A stretch of 64,000 nucleotides of DNA from Bradyrhizobium sp. CSS354. Lineage in GTDB: Bacteria; Pseudomonadota; Alphaproteobacteria; Rhizobiales; Xanthobacteraceae. Location of the stretch: positions 186,001 to 250,000 of the forward strand of contig NZ_JAACFU010000002.1 of NCBI RefSeq assembly GCF_029051725.1, in the 5' to 3' direction. Both the position numbers and the translations under genes were made by a program. Shown here piece by piece: positions 25,736 through 36,878 of the stretch. Below the pieces are notes generated by a model. It did not search any database and was not told the origin of the DNA. It saw nothing but the letters and a program-made list of their open reading frames with translations. Positions within the stretch are counted from its first letter, which is position 1. Every line of letters begins with the position of its first letter.

Positions 25736-26449
25736 ATGAGACTGTCTGCACCCATCTATCATCTGAAGCGAAGAGCGAAGCGCCTGTCCCGCGAGGAAGG
25801 CATCCCGCTGCACGATGCGCTCGACCGCATCGCCGCGACGGAAGGCTTTTCCGCCTGGAGCATGCTCGCGGCGAAAGCGGCCGCAGCGACGCCGGCCAAC
25901 AGGCTCTTCCCGCAATTCCGACCGGGCGACCTGGTGCTGGTCGGCGCGCGCCCCGGCCAGGGCAAGACGCTGATGAGCCTCGAGCTTGCCGTGGAGGCGA
26001 TGCGGTCGGGCCACCGCGCGGCGTTCTTCTCGCTCGAGTACACCGAGAAAGACGTCTTCGATCGCTTTCGGGCGATCCGCGTGGACCTCGCGCAATTCGA
26101 CAAACTCTTCGAGGTCGACTGCTCCGACGCCATCAGTGCCGACTACGTCGTCAAGCAGATGGCCGCAGCACCGCGCGGCACGGTCGTGGTGATCGACTAT
26201 CTGCAACTGCTCGACCAGCGGCGGGAAAACCCCGACCTCACCGTTCAGGTGCGCGCGTTGAAATCATTCGCGCGCGACAAGGGATTGATCGTCGTCTTTA
26301 TCTCGCAGATCGACCGCTCCTATGATCCCTCGCTCAAGCCCTGCCCTGACCTGGACGATGTCAGGCTGCCAAACCCGCTCGACCTGAAGCTGTTCGACAA
26401 GACCTGTTTCCTGAACAAGGACGAAGTTCAGTTTCGCATAGCGAGCTGA
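25736..26449 (+). CDS. Stand-alone DnaB-like RecA-fold ATPase
   Basis: 237 aa. Residues 1-50 form a basic helical domain (LKRRAKRLSREEGIPLHDAL, then EGFSAWSMLAA) that resembles small N-terminal domains seen on plasmid and toxin-antitoxin-linked proteins. From 60 on it matches the DnaB helicase C-terminal core: Walker A GARPGQGKT (70-78), Walker B VVIDYLQLL (151-159) and SQIDR (190-194). The usual DnaB N-terminal primase-binding domain is missing and the last core motif (RESG..EQDAD in DnaB) is replaced. Unlikely to be the replicative helicase. The ATG at 25736 has gggagg upstream. Confidence 0.8.
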   Translation: MRLSAPIYHLKRRAKRLSREEGIPLHDALDRIAATEGFSAWSMLAAKAAAATPANRLFPQFRPGDLVLVGARPGQGKTLMSLELAVEAMRSGHRAAFFSLEYTEKDVFDRFRAIRVDLAQFDKLFEVDCSDAISADYVVKQMAAAPRGTVVVIDYLQLLDQRRENPDLTVQVRALKSFARDKGLIVVFISQIDRSYDPSLKPCPDLDDVRLPNPLDLKLFDKTCFLNKDEVQFRIAS

Positions 26450-26472
26450 CGATCAGGAGGCCCAACCGGTTC

Positions 26473-26504
26473 AGGCCGCGGGTGCGGTTGTTCACCCGCG
26501 GCCT
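26473..26504. terminator. Bidirectional hairpin between convergent genes
   Basis: Perfect 12-base arms aggccgcgggtg (26473..26484) and cacccgcggcct (26493..26504) with an 8-base loop, placed between the stops of the DnaB-like gene and the tautomerase gene. No U-tract on either side. Probably ends both transcripts. Confidence 0.7.
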
Positions 26505-26510
26505 CGCTCC

Positions 26511-26933
26511 TCATGCCTTCTCCGGCGAAACCTCGAGCTTGCCGGCGATGTAGCGCCGTTCCTGGGTCATGCCGCCAAAGCCATAGGCGTCGCCCTTGAC
26601 CTCGTCGACATGCAGATAGGTCTCGTGATGCAGCGGGCCCAGGATCCCGGCCATGCGCTGGAACATCGCGGCGAGGTAGGTGGCCTTCTCGTCCTTGGTG
26701 TTGGTGCCTTCGCTGACGTGGATGTCGATCCAGTAGCTCGCCAGCTTTTGCTCCGCGAGCGACTTGCCGCCGGCGAACCAGTCGCCCGCCTCCACTGACT
26801 TCACGATGATGGCGGTGACCTCCGGATCCTTGTGCAGGATTTTTGCGGTAAGCTCGGACACGGCGCTCGCGATGTCGGCTTTCAGCGAAGGCGACTGGCG
26901 GGAGGTGGTGTAGGACACGGTGATCAGCGGCAT
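26511..26933 (-). CDS. Tautomerase-superfamily protein
   Basis: 140 aa beginning MPLITVSY, so processing would expose the catalytic Pro at position 2. Length is about twice a 4-oxalocrotonate tautomerase subunit and fits the two-domain members (cis-CaaD/MSAD-like size), with two beta-alpha-beta halves. Substrate unknown. The upstream extension to 27002 is unsupported. It is divergent from a LysR gene across a 112-base gap holding an inverted repeat, the usual layout for a LysR target. Confidence 0.8.
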   Translation of the reverse strand: MPLITVSYTTSRQSPSLKADIASAVSELTAKILHKDPEVTAIIVKSVEAGDWFAGGKSLAEQKLASYWIDIHVSEGTNTKDEKATYLAAMFQRMAGILGPLHHETYLHVDEVKGDAYGFGGMTQERRYIAGKLEVSPEKA

Positions 26934-27005
26934 GGTCGTTCTCCTCGGATGTCGCGCAAGTGTTGCGCGGGGTTGGGGAGAAGCTAGACCCGCCCTCCAC
27001 ATTTT

Positions 27006-27040
27006 GGTATCTTATCTCTGTTGATACCAGTGATAAGATA
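27006..27040. promoter_or_regulatory. Nested inverted repeats, probable LysR operator
   Basis: tatcttatc (27008..27016) pairs with gataagata (27032..27040), and ggtatc (27006..27011) pairs with gatacc (27023..27028). They end six bases before the LysR start codon, in the gap shared with the divergent tautomerase gene. LysR proteins typically bind such sites and repress themselves. Confidence 0.6.
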
Positions 27041-27045
27041 TCATA

Positions 27046-27900
27046 ATGACAGCAACGCTCGACATCGCCACGGTCCAAGCCTTCCTGCTGGTCGCCGACC
27101 TCCAGAGCTTTACGCGGACCGCCGAAGCGCTCGGCACGACGCAGGCAGCGGTCAGTCTGAAGCTGCAACGGCTGGAGACGCTGCTCGGCAAGCGCCTCGT
27201 CGAGCGCTCGCCGCGCGCAGTCCGGCTCACGGCAGACGGCGCGACTTTCCTCGAGCGCGCCCGCGCCCTGATCGCGGCACATGACCTCGCGCTGTCGGGC
27301 GAGGCGTCAGTCGCGCAGTCGCTCTCGCTTGGCATCTCCGATCACGCCGCAGGCCCCGAACTGGTACCCCTGCTCGAACGCCTGCATGCGATGTCGTCGA
27401 ACTTCACGCTCGCCGTCGCCATCGGTTTCTCGCGCGAGATGCAGGAGGCCTATGATTCGGGCCAACTGGATGCGGTGATCGTGCGCCAGGAAGGCAGCCG
27501 CCGCGGCGGCGAGACGCTGGCCGAGGACGAGTTCGGCTGGTTCGCATCACGACGCTTTGCCGTGCCGAAGGGCGAACAGTTGCCGCTCGCGACGCTCGCC
27601 CCACCCTGCGGCGTTCGCGCCATCGCCGTGCGCGCGCTCGACAAGGCCGGCCTCAAATGGCGTGAGCGCTTCGTCGGCGGCGGCGTCACTGCCGTGGTGG
27701 CAGCCGCGCTCGCCGGACTTGCAATCGCGCCGCTGGCGCGACGGATCGCGCCTCCCGGGCTGGTCGACATTGGGCCGACGCACAAGCTGCCGAAACTCGG
27801 CAGCTCGAAGGTGATGTTGCATTCGAAGGTCAGCGATCCCGCCAAGCTGGCGGCATTGCGCGCGGTGGCGGCGACGTTTCGGAGCGTGGCGGCGGTCTGA
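27046..27900 (+). CDS. LysR-family transcriptional regulator
   Basis: 284 aa. N-terminal winged helix-turn-helix (SFTRTAEALGTTQAAVSLKL near 22-41) with the linker helix, then a periplasmic-binding-protein-like effector domain. Effector unknown. It is probably the activator of the divergent tautomerase gene. Confidence 0.9.
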   Translation: MTATLDIATVQAFLLVADLQSFTRTAEALGTTQAAVSLKLQRLETLLGKRLVERSPRAVRLTADGATFLERARALIAAHDLALSGEASVAQSLSLGISDHAAGPELVPLLERLHAMSSNFTLAVAIGFSREMQEAYDSGQLDAVIVRQEGSRRGGETLAEDEFGWFASRRFAVPKGEQLPLATLAPPCGVRAIAVRALDKAGLKWRERFVGGGVTAVVAAALAGLAIAPLARRIAPPGLVDIGPTHKLPKLGSSKVMLHSKVSDPAKLAALRAVAATFRSVAAV

Positions 27901-27912
27901 CGCCGCACGGCC

Positions 27913-29349
27913 TTACAAGATCGCCTCGAACGCGCTTCGCAGCGTCTCGTGGCGAAACACAAAACCGCGGCTTAACGCCTTGTTCGGCAGCACGCGCTGG
28001 CCGCCGAGCAGGAGTTCGTCGGCGAAGCCGCCGCCGATCCGGCGCAGCAGCCCGCCGGGAATGCGAAACACGGCGGTCCGATGCAGACGGCGGCCTAGCT
28101 CCTCGCTGAACTTTGCGTTGGTGACGGGGATCGGCGCGGTGGCATTGACGGGACCCGTCAGATCAGGCGTCGCCATCACATAGGCGATCAGCCGGATCAG
28201 ATCGTCGCGCTCGATCCAGGACATCCACTGCCGCCCGGTGCCGATGGGACCGCCGAGCCCGAACTCGAACGGCGTCAGCATGCGCGTGACGAAGCCGCCT
28301 TCGGTGCCGAGCACGAGGCCGATGCGCAAATTGACCACGCGGACGCCGAGCTCCTCCGCCGGTCGCGCCGCCGCCTCCCAGGCCGCGCACAGCTCGTGGC
28401 TGAAGCAGGCGTGCGACTTCGCCGATTCCGTCAGCACCTGGTCGGCCCACAGGCCATACCAGCCGATCGCAGAGCCGCTGACGAGCACCTCGGGCTTGCG
28501 CTCCAGCCGCGCGATCAATCTTACGATCTCGCCTGTCATGTCGATGCGCGACCCGAGGATCTTCGCGCGCTTCGCCTCGGTCCACAGGCCGTTGCCGATC
28601 GGCTCGCCGGCGAGATTGACGATGGCATCGATAGGCGTGTCCGAGGCGAGCTGATCGAGGCTGGTGATCAGCGTGACCGGCGGCGGCAGCATATCGGCCT
28701 TCGCGGGATTGCGGATCAGCGCAATCACCTGATGCCCTGCTCCGCTGAGGCTCGCTGCGAGGCGGCTGCCGATGAAGCCGGTGGCGCCTGATATCAGCAC
28801 GGTCTTGCGGCCGGAGAGCTTTTCGACGAGCCCATGCGCGGGAACGCTTCGCATGCGGCCGAGCCGGCGCATCGCCGCGAAATCCCTGAGCCCGCAGAGC
28901 GCCGCACCAACCGCACAGGCCATCGCGGCAATGCTGAGCAGGCCCTGATACACGACCGTCACGCCGACGGGCTGCATGGCCCAGTCGATCAGCACCGGCA
29001 GCAGCAGCACCAGGATGGCGCCGTAATTGATCGCGAGCAGCGTGTGATTGATCCGCTCGCTCGGCGGCAGTTTTCGGCTGAGATCCTCCTCGACGAAATC
29101 CATCAGCGTGATGACGATCTCGGCAACCAGCACCGCGACGACCAGCAGCGCCAGCACGCCATAGACTTCGAGCCAGCCGAGCACGAGGAACAGCAGCGCA
29201 TAAAGCATGTTGCGGATGCCGTGCAGCTTCAGCTCAAAACGCTGTGACGGACGCCAGGCCAGCCGTTCGGTGAATTCGTGGTGATAGAAGGTGTCGAACA
29301 CGCCCATCACGATCTGGATGGCGATGAGCGTCCACATGAGCTGTGTCAT
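27913..29349 (-). CDS. Membrane-anchored TIGR01777-type SDR/epimerase
   Basis: 478 aa. The N-terminal 165 residues carry four or five hydrophobic segments (about 5-20, 48-85, 108-122, 133-152). A Rossmann domain follows: GATGFIGSRLA at 188-198, NLAGEPIG, GSAIGWYG, and the C-terminal TIGR01777 pattern (GLVLG, GGPIGTGRQWMSWI). TIGR01777 proteins alone are about 300 aa, so this is a fusion. It overlaps the DUF4166 gene by 4 bases, and a GbsR-like regulator precedes that gene. Substrate unknown. Confidence 0.85.
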   Translation of the reverse strand: MTQLMWTLIAIQIVMGVFDTFYHHEFTERLAWRPSQRFELKLHGIRNMLYALLFLVLGWLEVYGVLALLVVAVLVAEIVITLMDFVEEDLSRKLPPSERINHTLLAINYGAILVLLLPVLIDWAMQPVGVTVVYQGLLSIAAMACAVGAALCGLRDFAAMRRLGRMRSVPAHGLVEKLSGRKTVLISGATGFIGSRLAASLSGAGHQVIALIRNPAKADMLPPPVTLITSLDQLASDTPIDAIVNLAGEPIGNGLWTEAKRAKILGSRIDMTGEIVRLIARLERKPEVLVSGSAIGWYGLWADQVLTESAKSHACFSHELCAAWEAAARPAEELGVRVVNLRIGLVLGTEGGFVTRMLTPFEFGLGGPIGTGRQWMSWIERDDLIRLIAYVMATPDLTGPVNATAPIPVTNAKFSEELGRRLHRTAVFRIPGGLLRRIGGGFADELLLGGQRVLPNKALSRGFVFRHETLRSAFEAIL

Positions 29350-30011
29350 GACACGGCCTCCCTAAACATGGCGGACTGGTGGATCAGCGCGCCGTAACGC
29401 GGATGAACGACATCGAGGGTGAAGCGGAAGGCGCCCTCGCCGAGATCGCTGTGCGTCACCGTGAGTTCGCCCGGCGTCAGCCATCGCGGCAGCGGAATCC
29501 ACAGACGTCCAAACTGGAGCCCATAACCGGCGCTGCGAAACGTCAGCGCCTGGTCCTCGACTGCGATGCGGAGCGCCATCGAAACGCCGAAGCCGACATA
29601 TTCCTCGAGCCCGGTCGGACCGGCAAAGCGTTTGGCGGAATGGATCACTTGCGGAAAGCCGCGCTTGCGCGCGCAGATGCGGGTCCAAGTCTGGCCGCCG
29701 CCCCCGGCGTCTTCGGTCACCGTGACGACGATGGGGACGCCGGTGTCGCGGCCGGTCGGCAACGGACCGCCGATCAGGCGCGCGGCTTGGGCGAACCACC
29801 AGCCGATGCCGCTGAAGCCGATCTCATCGACCACGCCGACATAGACGATGCTGTCGCCGTCGGCGACACGTTTCGAAAAGCGTCGCCAGGTCGCCAGCGG
29901 CAGCCGGCCCCAATCCTCGTCCGACAGCAGCGCGCGGAAGCGGCGATCGTCGAGCAGTTTCGTGTGAGCGAAGGTCGATGCGTTGGAGCCTGATAATCTT
30001 GCCGACGTCAT
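29346..30011 (-). CDS. DUF4166 domain protein
   Basis: 221 aa, soluble. Sequence features LPLATWRRFSKR near the N-terminus and WTRICARKRGFPQVIHSAKR in the middle match the DUF4166 family, which is often fused or linked to saccharopine-dehydrogenase-like or SDR proteins. Function unknown. Coupled by ATGA to the membrane-SDR gene downstream. Start ATG at 30011, 16 bases after the regulator stop. Confidence 0.8.
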   Translation of the reverse strand: MTSARLSGSNASTFAHTKLLDDRRFRALLSDEDWGRLPLATWRRFSKRVADGDSIVYVGVVDEIGFSGIGWWFAQAARLIGGPLPTGRDTGVPIVVTVTEDAGGGGQTWTRICARKRGFPQVIHSAKRFAGPTGLEEYVGFGVSMALRIAVEDQALTFRSAGYGLQFGRLWIPLPRWLTPGELTVTHSDLGEGAFRFTLDVVHPRYGALIHQSAMFREAVS

Positions 30012-30027
30012 CGCACCCTCCTCAAAC

Positions 30028-30585
30028 CTATTTGGCCTTCCCCAGCGGCAGCAGATTGGCGATCTTCTCGCCAAGCCGCATCAAGGCGACCAGCCGCGGC
30101 CGCGGCACCTTCAGCATTTGCATGAACCAGTGGTCGGCGAGCTCGGTGAAGGCGAGCATCTCCTTCAGCCGTTTGCTCGCGACCGGATTGATGGTCGGAT
30201 CGTCGGCGGCATCGGACACGCAGGCCCTGAGCGCTGTGATCGCCGGATCAAGCTCCCGCTCCTTGCGCCGCGCCGCGATCCTGGCAGCGACTTCCCAGAT
30301 GTCGGTCTCGGCCTCGTAATGGTCACGGCGATCACCGAGAATCGGGACGCGCCGGATCAAGTTCCAGGCGAGCAGTTCCTTGAGCGAGTTGGAGACGTTG
30401 GAGCGGGCCATACCGAGGGTGTCGGCGATGTCCTCGGCCGTCATCGGCGCCTCGGCCAGATAGAGCAGCCCGTGGATCTGGCTCACCGAGCGATTGACGC
30501 CCCATTGGTCCCCCATGTCGCCCCAATGCAGGATGAAGCGCTCGACGGCGGCTGGGAGTTTCTTTCTTCCGGTTATTTCTGTCAT
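30028..30585 (-). CDS. GbsR/MarR-type transcriptional regulator
   Basis: 185 aa. Winged helix-turn-helix (TAEDIADTLGMARSNVSNSL near 48-67) with family lead-in ERFILHWGDMGDQWGVNRS. First gene of a three-gene operon with DUF4166 and membrane-SDR genes. The start codon lies inside a 22-base palindrome (30574..30595), which strongly suggests autorepression. The longer in-frame start at 30693 is rejected. Confidence 0.87.
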   Translation of the reverse strand: MTEITGRKKLPAAVERFILHWGDMGDQWGVNRSVSQIHGLLYLAEAPMTAEDIADTLGMARSNVSNSLKELLAWNLIRRVPILGDRRDHYEAETDIWEVAARIAARRKERELDPAITALRACVSDAADDPTINPVASKRLKEMLAFTELADHWFMQMLKVPRPRLVALMRLGEKIANLLPLGKAK

Positions 30586-30595
30586 AACAGAAATA
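30574..30595. promoter_or_regulatory. Palindromic operator over the regulator start codon
   Basis: Perfect 9-base arms tatttctgt and acagaaata around a 4-base centre that contains the ATG of the GbsR-like gene. Probably the binding site of that regulator. Confidence 0.75.
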
Positions 30596-30737
30596 TCTGA
30601 CGAATAGGATCGGCTGTCAAGAGCATCCCCTGGCTTGCGCCCTGCATACGGGCTCGCAATATTGCCTAAAAAGGTTCCAAGCTCGGGGAACAATCCGCCA
30701 CCTGCGGCGTTTGCCCCCGTTAAGGCAGGGTCCGGGA

Positions 30738-32258
30738 ATGGTCGAGAAGTTCAGTCAGCAGAGAGACTTGTTCGAGAGTGAACGCAGTTTCCGCCTGTTG
30801 GTTGAAGGGGTCGCGGACTACGCGCTCTACATGCTCGACCCCACCGGGATCATCACCAGCTGGAACATCGGCGGCGAGCGCATCAAGGGCTATTCGCCCG
30901 GGGAGATCCTCGGCCAGCACTTTTCCCGTTTCTACACCGAGACCGACCGCGCCAACGGTAAGCCCGCCCGTGCGCTCGGGATCGCGCGGGACAAGGGCCG
31001 TTACGAGGAGGAAGGCTGGCGCGTCCGCAAGGACGGCACCTTCTTCTGGGCGAGCGTCGTGATCGATCCGATCTACGAGGACGGCAAGCTGGTCGGCTTC
31101 GCCAAGATCACGCGCGACATCACCGAGCGCCGCAATACCCAGATCAAGCTCGAGGCGATGCAGAAGCAGCTCGCCGAATCCCAGAAATTCGATGCGCTCG
31201 GCCAGCTCACCGGCGGGGTCGCCCACGACTTCAACAACCTCCTGATGATCATCAGCGGCAGCCTCCACATGCTGAAACGAGGGGCCGACGACGAAGCCAA
31301 GCTTCAGCGCGCGATCTCGGCGATCGAGACCGCCGCCAGGCGCGGCGCGGCGCTGACCAACCAGCTCCTCACCTTCGCACGGCGGCAGAGCGTCAATCCG
31401 CAGGCGATCGACTTCGCCGACCGCATCGCGGCGATCCGCGAGGTGCTCGACGCCGGCGTCGGCAGCTCCGTGCGCCTGGCTTTCGACGTCAGCAGCGACG
31501 TCTGGCCGATCAGGACCGACGTCTCCGAGCTCGAGACCGCGCTGCTCAACCTCGTCATCAATGCCCGCGACGCGATGCCCGACGGAGGCACGGTGACGAT
31601 CGCAGCGCGCAATCTCGTGCTCGACGAGGACCCCCTCGTGGGCGAATTCATCGCGATCGACGTCACCGATACCGGCCTCGGCATTCCCTCCGACGTTCTC
31701 GACAAGATCTTCGAGCCGTTCTTCACGACCAAGCCGATCGGAAAAGGCACCGGCCTCGGTCTCTCCCAGGTGCACGGCTTCGCCCATCAGGCCGGCGGCA
31801 CGGTCCGGGTCGCGAGCGCGCTCGGCAAAGGCACGACCTTCACCATCCTCCTGCCGCGCGGCGAAGACGCACCGTCGCGCGATGCGGCGGCAGAACCGGC
31901 GTTTCAAGGCAGCGGCACTGTGCTGCTGGTCGAGGACAATCCGGACGTCGCCGCCGTCAGCATCGGTCTTCTGGAGCAGCTCGGCTATCACGTGCGCCGG
32001 GTCGCGGACGCCGAAGCCGCCTTGAGCGAGATCGAGAAGAACGGCGTCGACTTCGTGTTCTCGGATATCGTCATGCCGGGCAAGATGGACGGGCTCAGCC
32101 TCGCCCATCACCTCCGCCAGATCCGCCCCGGCCTGCCGATCCTGCTCGCCACCGGCTACAGCGAAGTCGCCGCAGGCGTGCGCGGCGACTTCCCGATCCT
32201 GCGCAAGCCCTACGAGATCCACGAATTGAGCGAAGCGATCGCCAAGCTGCCGCGGTGA
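30738..32258 (+). CDS. Hybrid sensor kinase, PAS-HisKA-HATPase-REC
   Basis: 506 aa, soluble. PAS domain (about 12-130), dimerisation/phosphoacceptor domain with H163 ([11 protein letters not shown]), HATPase with N-box [10 protein letters not shown]-boxes DTGLGIPSD and GKGTGLGLS, and a C-terminal receiver with D443 (FSDIVMPG) and K490. Signal unknown. ATG at 30738 used; an in-frame start lies 27 bases earlier. It stands alone, so output may go through a separate Hpt or regulator. Confidence 0.9.
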   Translation: MVEKFSQQRDLFESERSFRLLVEGVADYALYMLDPTGIITSWNIGGERIKGYSPGEILGQHFSRFYTETDRANGKPARALGIARDKGRYEEEGWRVRKDGTFFWASVVIDPIYEDGKLVGFAKITRDITERRNTQIKLEAMQKQLAESQKFDALGQLTGGVAHDFNNLLMIISGSLHMLKRGADDEAKLQRAISAIETAARRGAALTNQLLTFARRQSVNPQAIDFADRIAAIREVLDAGVGSSVRLAFDVSSDVWPIRTDVSELETALLNLVINARDAMPDGGTVTIAARNLVLDEDPLVGEFIAIDVTDTGLGIPSDVLDKIFEPFFTTKPIGKGTGLGLSQVHGFAHQAGGTVRVASALGKGTTFTILLPRGEDAPSRDAAAEPAFQGSGTVLLVEDNPDVAAVSIGLLEQLGYHVRRVADAEAALSEIEKNGVDFVFSDIVMPGKMDGLSLAHHLRQIRPGLPILLATGYSEVAAGVRGDFPILRKPYEIHELSEAIAKLPR

Positions 32259-32266
32259 TTCTTTAG

Positions 32267-32566
32267 CTACACCGTCGGCAACACCGAAAACGCCTCGCCT
32301 GCCCGGCGCAAGTTCAGCTCATCGACGTCGGCCGTCTCGCTGGTGACGCTGTCGACGCGCGAGGACGGCGGCCCGTGGCGGCACAGCGCAACCATGTCGG
32401 CGACGTGCTTTGGCGGCCCTGCGAACAGCGCTTCGACGCTGCCGTCGCGGCGGTTGCGGACCCAGCCCTCGAGACCGCACGTCGTCGCCTGATGCTCGAG
32501 CCAGGCCCGATAGCCGACGCCCTGCACGCGCCCGCGGATCATCACCTGGAGGATCGCCCGGCTCAT
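32267..32566 (-). CDS. acyP: Acylphosphatase
   Basis: 99 aa, family length. GRVQGVGYR at 12-20 with catalytic R20, and [12 protein letters not shown] with catalytic N38. Hydrolyses acyl phosphates in the cytosol. It overlaps the upstream lyase gene by 4 bases (ATGA). Confidence 0.93.
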   Translation of the reverse strand: MSRAILQVMIRGRVQGVGYRAWLEHQATTCGLEGWVRNRRDGSVEALFAGPPKHVADMVALCRHGPPSSRVDSVTSETADVDELNLRRAGEAFSVLPTV

Positions 32567-33429
32567 TGTTTCAGTCCGAGGACATCGGCGCTGCGCGCCT
32601 TGACGTCGGCCTCCCGCGTGACGCGGCTGATCAAGTCCGATGACGGAAGGCCTTTGAGATTCTTCGGCGCAGTGCCGTCGCGCAGCGCCTTCTGCGTCTC
32701 GTAGACGGCCTGCGTTGCGGCCGCGATCGGCGCATGGCCCTGAAGCGCGATGCGAACGCGCCAGCCAGCGAGATCATCGAGCACGTTCAACTCCTCCGGC
32801 GCGCCGCCGAGCACGATCGGCAGGCGCGTGGCGGATGTGATCGCCTCGAGCTCGGCGCGCGACTTGATGCCGGTGAAGAACAGTGCATCGACACCGGCAT
32901 CCTCATAGGCCCTGGCGCGGCGGATCGCATCCTCGATCGAGGTGATCGAGGCCGCACCGGTGCGGCCCATGATGACGAGCGAGGGGTCGCCGCGGCCGTC
33001 GAGTGCCGCCTTCATCTTGCCGACGCCCTCCTCCAGCGAGATCAGCTGCGTCTTCGCTGCGCCGAAGCCAGCCGGCAGCAGCGTGTCCTCAATGGTAAGG
33101 CCGGCGGCGCCCGCCGTCTCCAGCTCCTGCACCGTGCGGCGCACGTTGAGCGCATTGCCATAGCCGTGATCGGCATCGACCAGCACCGGAAGTGCTGCCG
33201 CACGCGACATCCGCCGCATCTGCTCGGCAAGCTCGGTGAGCGTGATCAGCGTGATGTCGGGGTCGCCGAGCACCGCGAGCGAAGCCACCGAGCCGCCGAA
33301 CATGCCGAGCGGGAAACCGAGATCCTCGGCGATGCGGATCGAGATGGCGTCGTAGACCGAGCCGGGATGGACGCAAGTCCCGCCCGACAGGATCGATCGC
33401 AGTTTTTCGCGGCGGGAACGAAAGGCCAT
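32563..33429 (-). CDS. PEP mutase/isocitrate lyase superfamily, likely oxaloacetate decarboxylase
   Basis: 288-aa (beta/alpha)8 enzyme. Mg2+-binding VDADHGYG (84-91), IEDT with E114/D115, and a late QGHAP. It lacks the KKCGH loop of isocitrate lyase. Length and motifs fit the oxaloacetate decarboxylase (EC 4.1.1.112) subgroup of the superfamily; methylisocitrate lyase-like activity is less likely. Coupled to acylphosphatase. It lies downstream of the acyl-CoA carboxylase gene but across a palindromic repeat, so probably a separate transcript. Confidence 0.82.
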   Translation of the reverse strand: MAFRSRREKLRSILSGGTCVHPGSVYDAISIRIAEDLGFPLGMFGGSVASLAVLGDPDITLITLTELAEQMRRMSRAAALPVLVDADHGYGNALNVRRTVQELETAGAAGLTIEDTLLPAGFGAAKTQLISLEEGVGKMKAALDGRGDPSLVIMGRTGAASITSIEDAIRRARAYEDAGVDALFFTGIKSRAELEAITSATRLPIVLGGAPEELNVLDDLAGWRVRIALQGHAPIAAATQAVYETQKALRDGTAPKNLKGLPSSDLISRVTREADVKARSADVLGLKQ

Positions 33430-33459
33430 GGTGATGTCTCGGTTAGTTCGAATTGCGTC

Positions 33460-33585
33460 CCGCCGTCGTCCTGGCGAAAGCCAGGACCATTACCACAATT
33501 GGAGGTGGCGACAGAGAATGACGGCCACCATCGCCGTCAACAACTACTCCCTGGGGTAATGGGTCCTGGCTTTCGCCAGGACGAC
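33460..33585. repeat. Paired inverted REP element (gtcctggcgaaagccaggac)
   Basis: gtcctggcgaaagccaggac at 33468..33487 and its exact reverse complement at 33563..33582, each itself a near-palindrome, flank a 75-base centre. Flanking cgtc/gacg and attac/gtaat bases extend the symmetry. This is a MITE-like REP doublet between the lyase and carboxylase genes. Confidence 0.85.
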
Positions 33586-33596
33586 ATTGAGGCCCC

Positions 33597-35612
<2,016 letters not shown>

Positions 35613-35795
35613 GCTTTTCTTGAGTCTCGACCTTGGGCGGGACCCTTCCCTGGCCGTTGGAGCCTATAGGACGGGCCGTGTGGCTCCCGTGGTACATCAA
35701 AATAGGCCGGAGGCAACGGTCAAAATCCGGCCGCTCTGGCGTACCAGCGCAAGACCGAAGCAAGACCGAAACGGGCCTGGCAAGCCCCGGACGGC

Positions 35796-36878
35796 CTACG
35801 GCTTCCCGGCCTTGCCCACGTCCCGGACCAGGCCGTGAATGAAGCGGAGCTTGTCGACGACGACCGGCGAGAGGATGAATGGATAGAGGTCGCGCATGCC
35901 CATGGCGCGGTTGACGCTGTTCATGGCGAAGGTGAAGGGCAGCCATGCGTTGACGATCGCCTCGACGTCTCTCGCCTCGTAGGGGTTGAAGCGGATGCGC
36001 GTCGTCAACTCCCCGTCGCGGTCGACCTTGGGCCGCACCTCCATGCCGAACTCGCTAGCCATCTCCAGGGTGTCGACGATGTGGAGATAGTGCGCCCAGG
36101 TCTCGGCGAAATCTTCCCAGGGGTGCGTGGTCGCGTAGGCCGAAACATAATTCTGCTGCCAGTCCGGCGGGGCGCCTTCGGCATAGTGGCGCTGCAAGGC
36201 CTGGCCATAATCGGCGGAATCGTCGCCGAACACGGCGCGGCATTCGTCCAGCTTGCCGCCGTCGCGTACCAGCACGTCCCAGAAATAGTGCCCGACCTCG
36301 TGGCGGAAATGCCCGAGCAGCGTCCGGTAGGGCTCGCCCATCTCCAGCCTGCGCCGCTCGCGCTCGATGTCGTCGGCCTCGGTCAGCGCGATCGTGATCA
36401 GGCCGTTGTCGTGACCGGTCAGGACCTTCTGCCCGCTCTGCGGATCGTCGGCGAGGAAATTGAAGATTAGGCCATGTTCGGGATTGTCCTGCCGGGTCTG
36501 GAGCGGCAGCTTCCAGCGGATCAGGGAATAGAACAGCCGGTGCTTCGCCATCTCCAGCTCGCGCCAGCCGGCGAGTTGCGCCTGATCCGACAGGTCCGGC
36601 ACGACGCCGTTATGGCGGCAGGCGCGGCAATAGCCTGTGGTATCACCTGCATCCGTCAGCCAGTTGCACGCATCGTGCTCGGCATTGCTGCACAGCATGC
36701 GACTTTCGCCCTTGGTGGCCAGCGTCCGCCAAGCCCCACCTTGAGCCTCGCCGTCGGGCTCGATCGCCGACATCGTCTCCTTCTCCGGCAGGAACGCGAC
36801 GCGATGGCCGCAGCGTTCGCAGGCGCGGTTCTCGAAATAGAGGACGTTGCCGCAGGCCTGGCAGACAAAAAGCTTCAA
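35796..36878 (-). CDS. Zinc-ribbon zinc metallopeptidase-like protein
   Basis: 360 aa. N-terminal zinc ribbon C6xxC9...C20xxC23, second cysteine set C63, C71, C84, C87, then a peptidase-like domain with HEVGH at 193-197 and a downstream WEDFAETWAHYLH that may give the third ligand. Matches the putative zinc-binding metallopeptidase family (Peptidase_Mx type). No signal peptide, so cytosolic. Its ATG overlaps the stop of a 61-aa upstream ORF (ATGA). Substrate unknown. Confidence 0.85.
   Translation of the reverse strand: MKLFVCQACGNVLYFENRACERCGHRVAFLPEKETMSAIEPDGEAQGGAWRTLATKGESRMLCSNAEHDACNWLTDAGDTTGYCRACRHNGVVPDLSDQAQLAGWRELEMAKHRLFYSLIRWKLPLQTRQDNPEHGLIFNFLADDPQSGQKVLTGHDNGLITIALTEADDIERERRRLEMGEPYRTLLGHFRHEVGHYFWDVLVRDGGKLDECRAVFGDDSADYGQALQRHYAEGAPPDWQQNYVSAYATTHPWEDFAETWAHYLHIVDTLEMASEFGMEVRPKVDRDGELTTRIRFNPYEARDVEAIVNAWLPFTFAMNSVNRAMGMRDLYPFILSPVVVDKLRFIHGLVRDVGKAGKP

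Noticed and set aside
25647-25739. 30-codon ORF overlapping the DnaB-like start by ATGA
   Set aside because: Possible leader peptide, but composition is unremarkable and the DnaB-like gene has its own good Shine-Dalgarno.
24824-26206. 460-aa minus-strand ORF across lipB and the DnaB-like gene
   Set aside because: Runs antisense through two recognised genes and has no family character.
30720-32222. 500-aa minus-strand ORF
   Set aside because: Antisense shadow of the hybrid kinase at 30738..32258.
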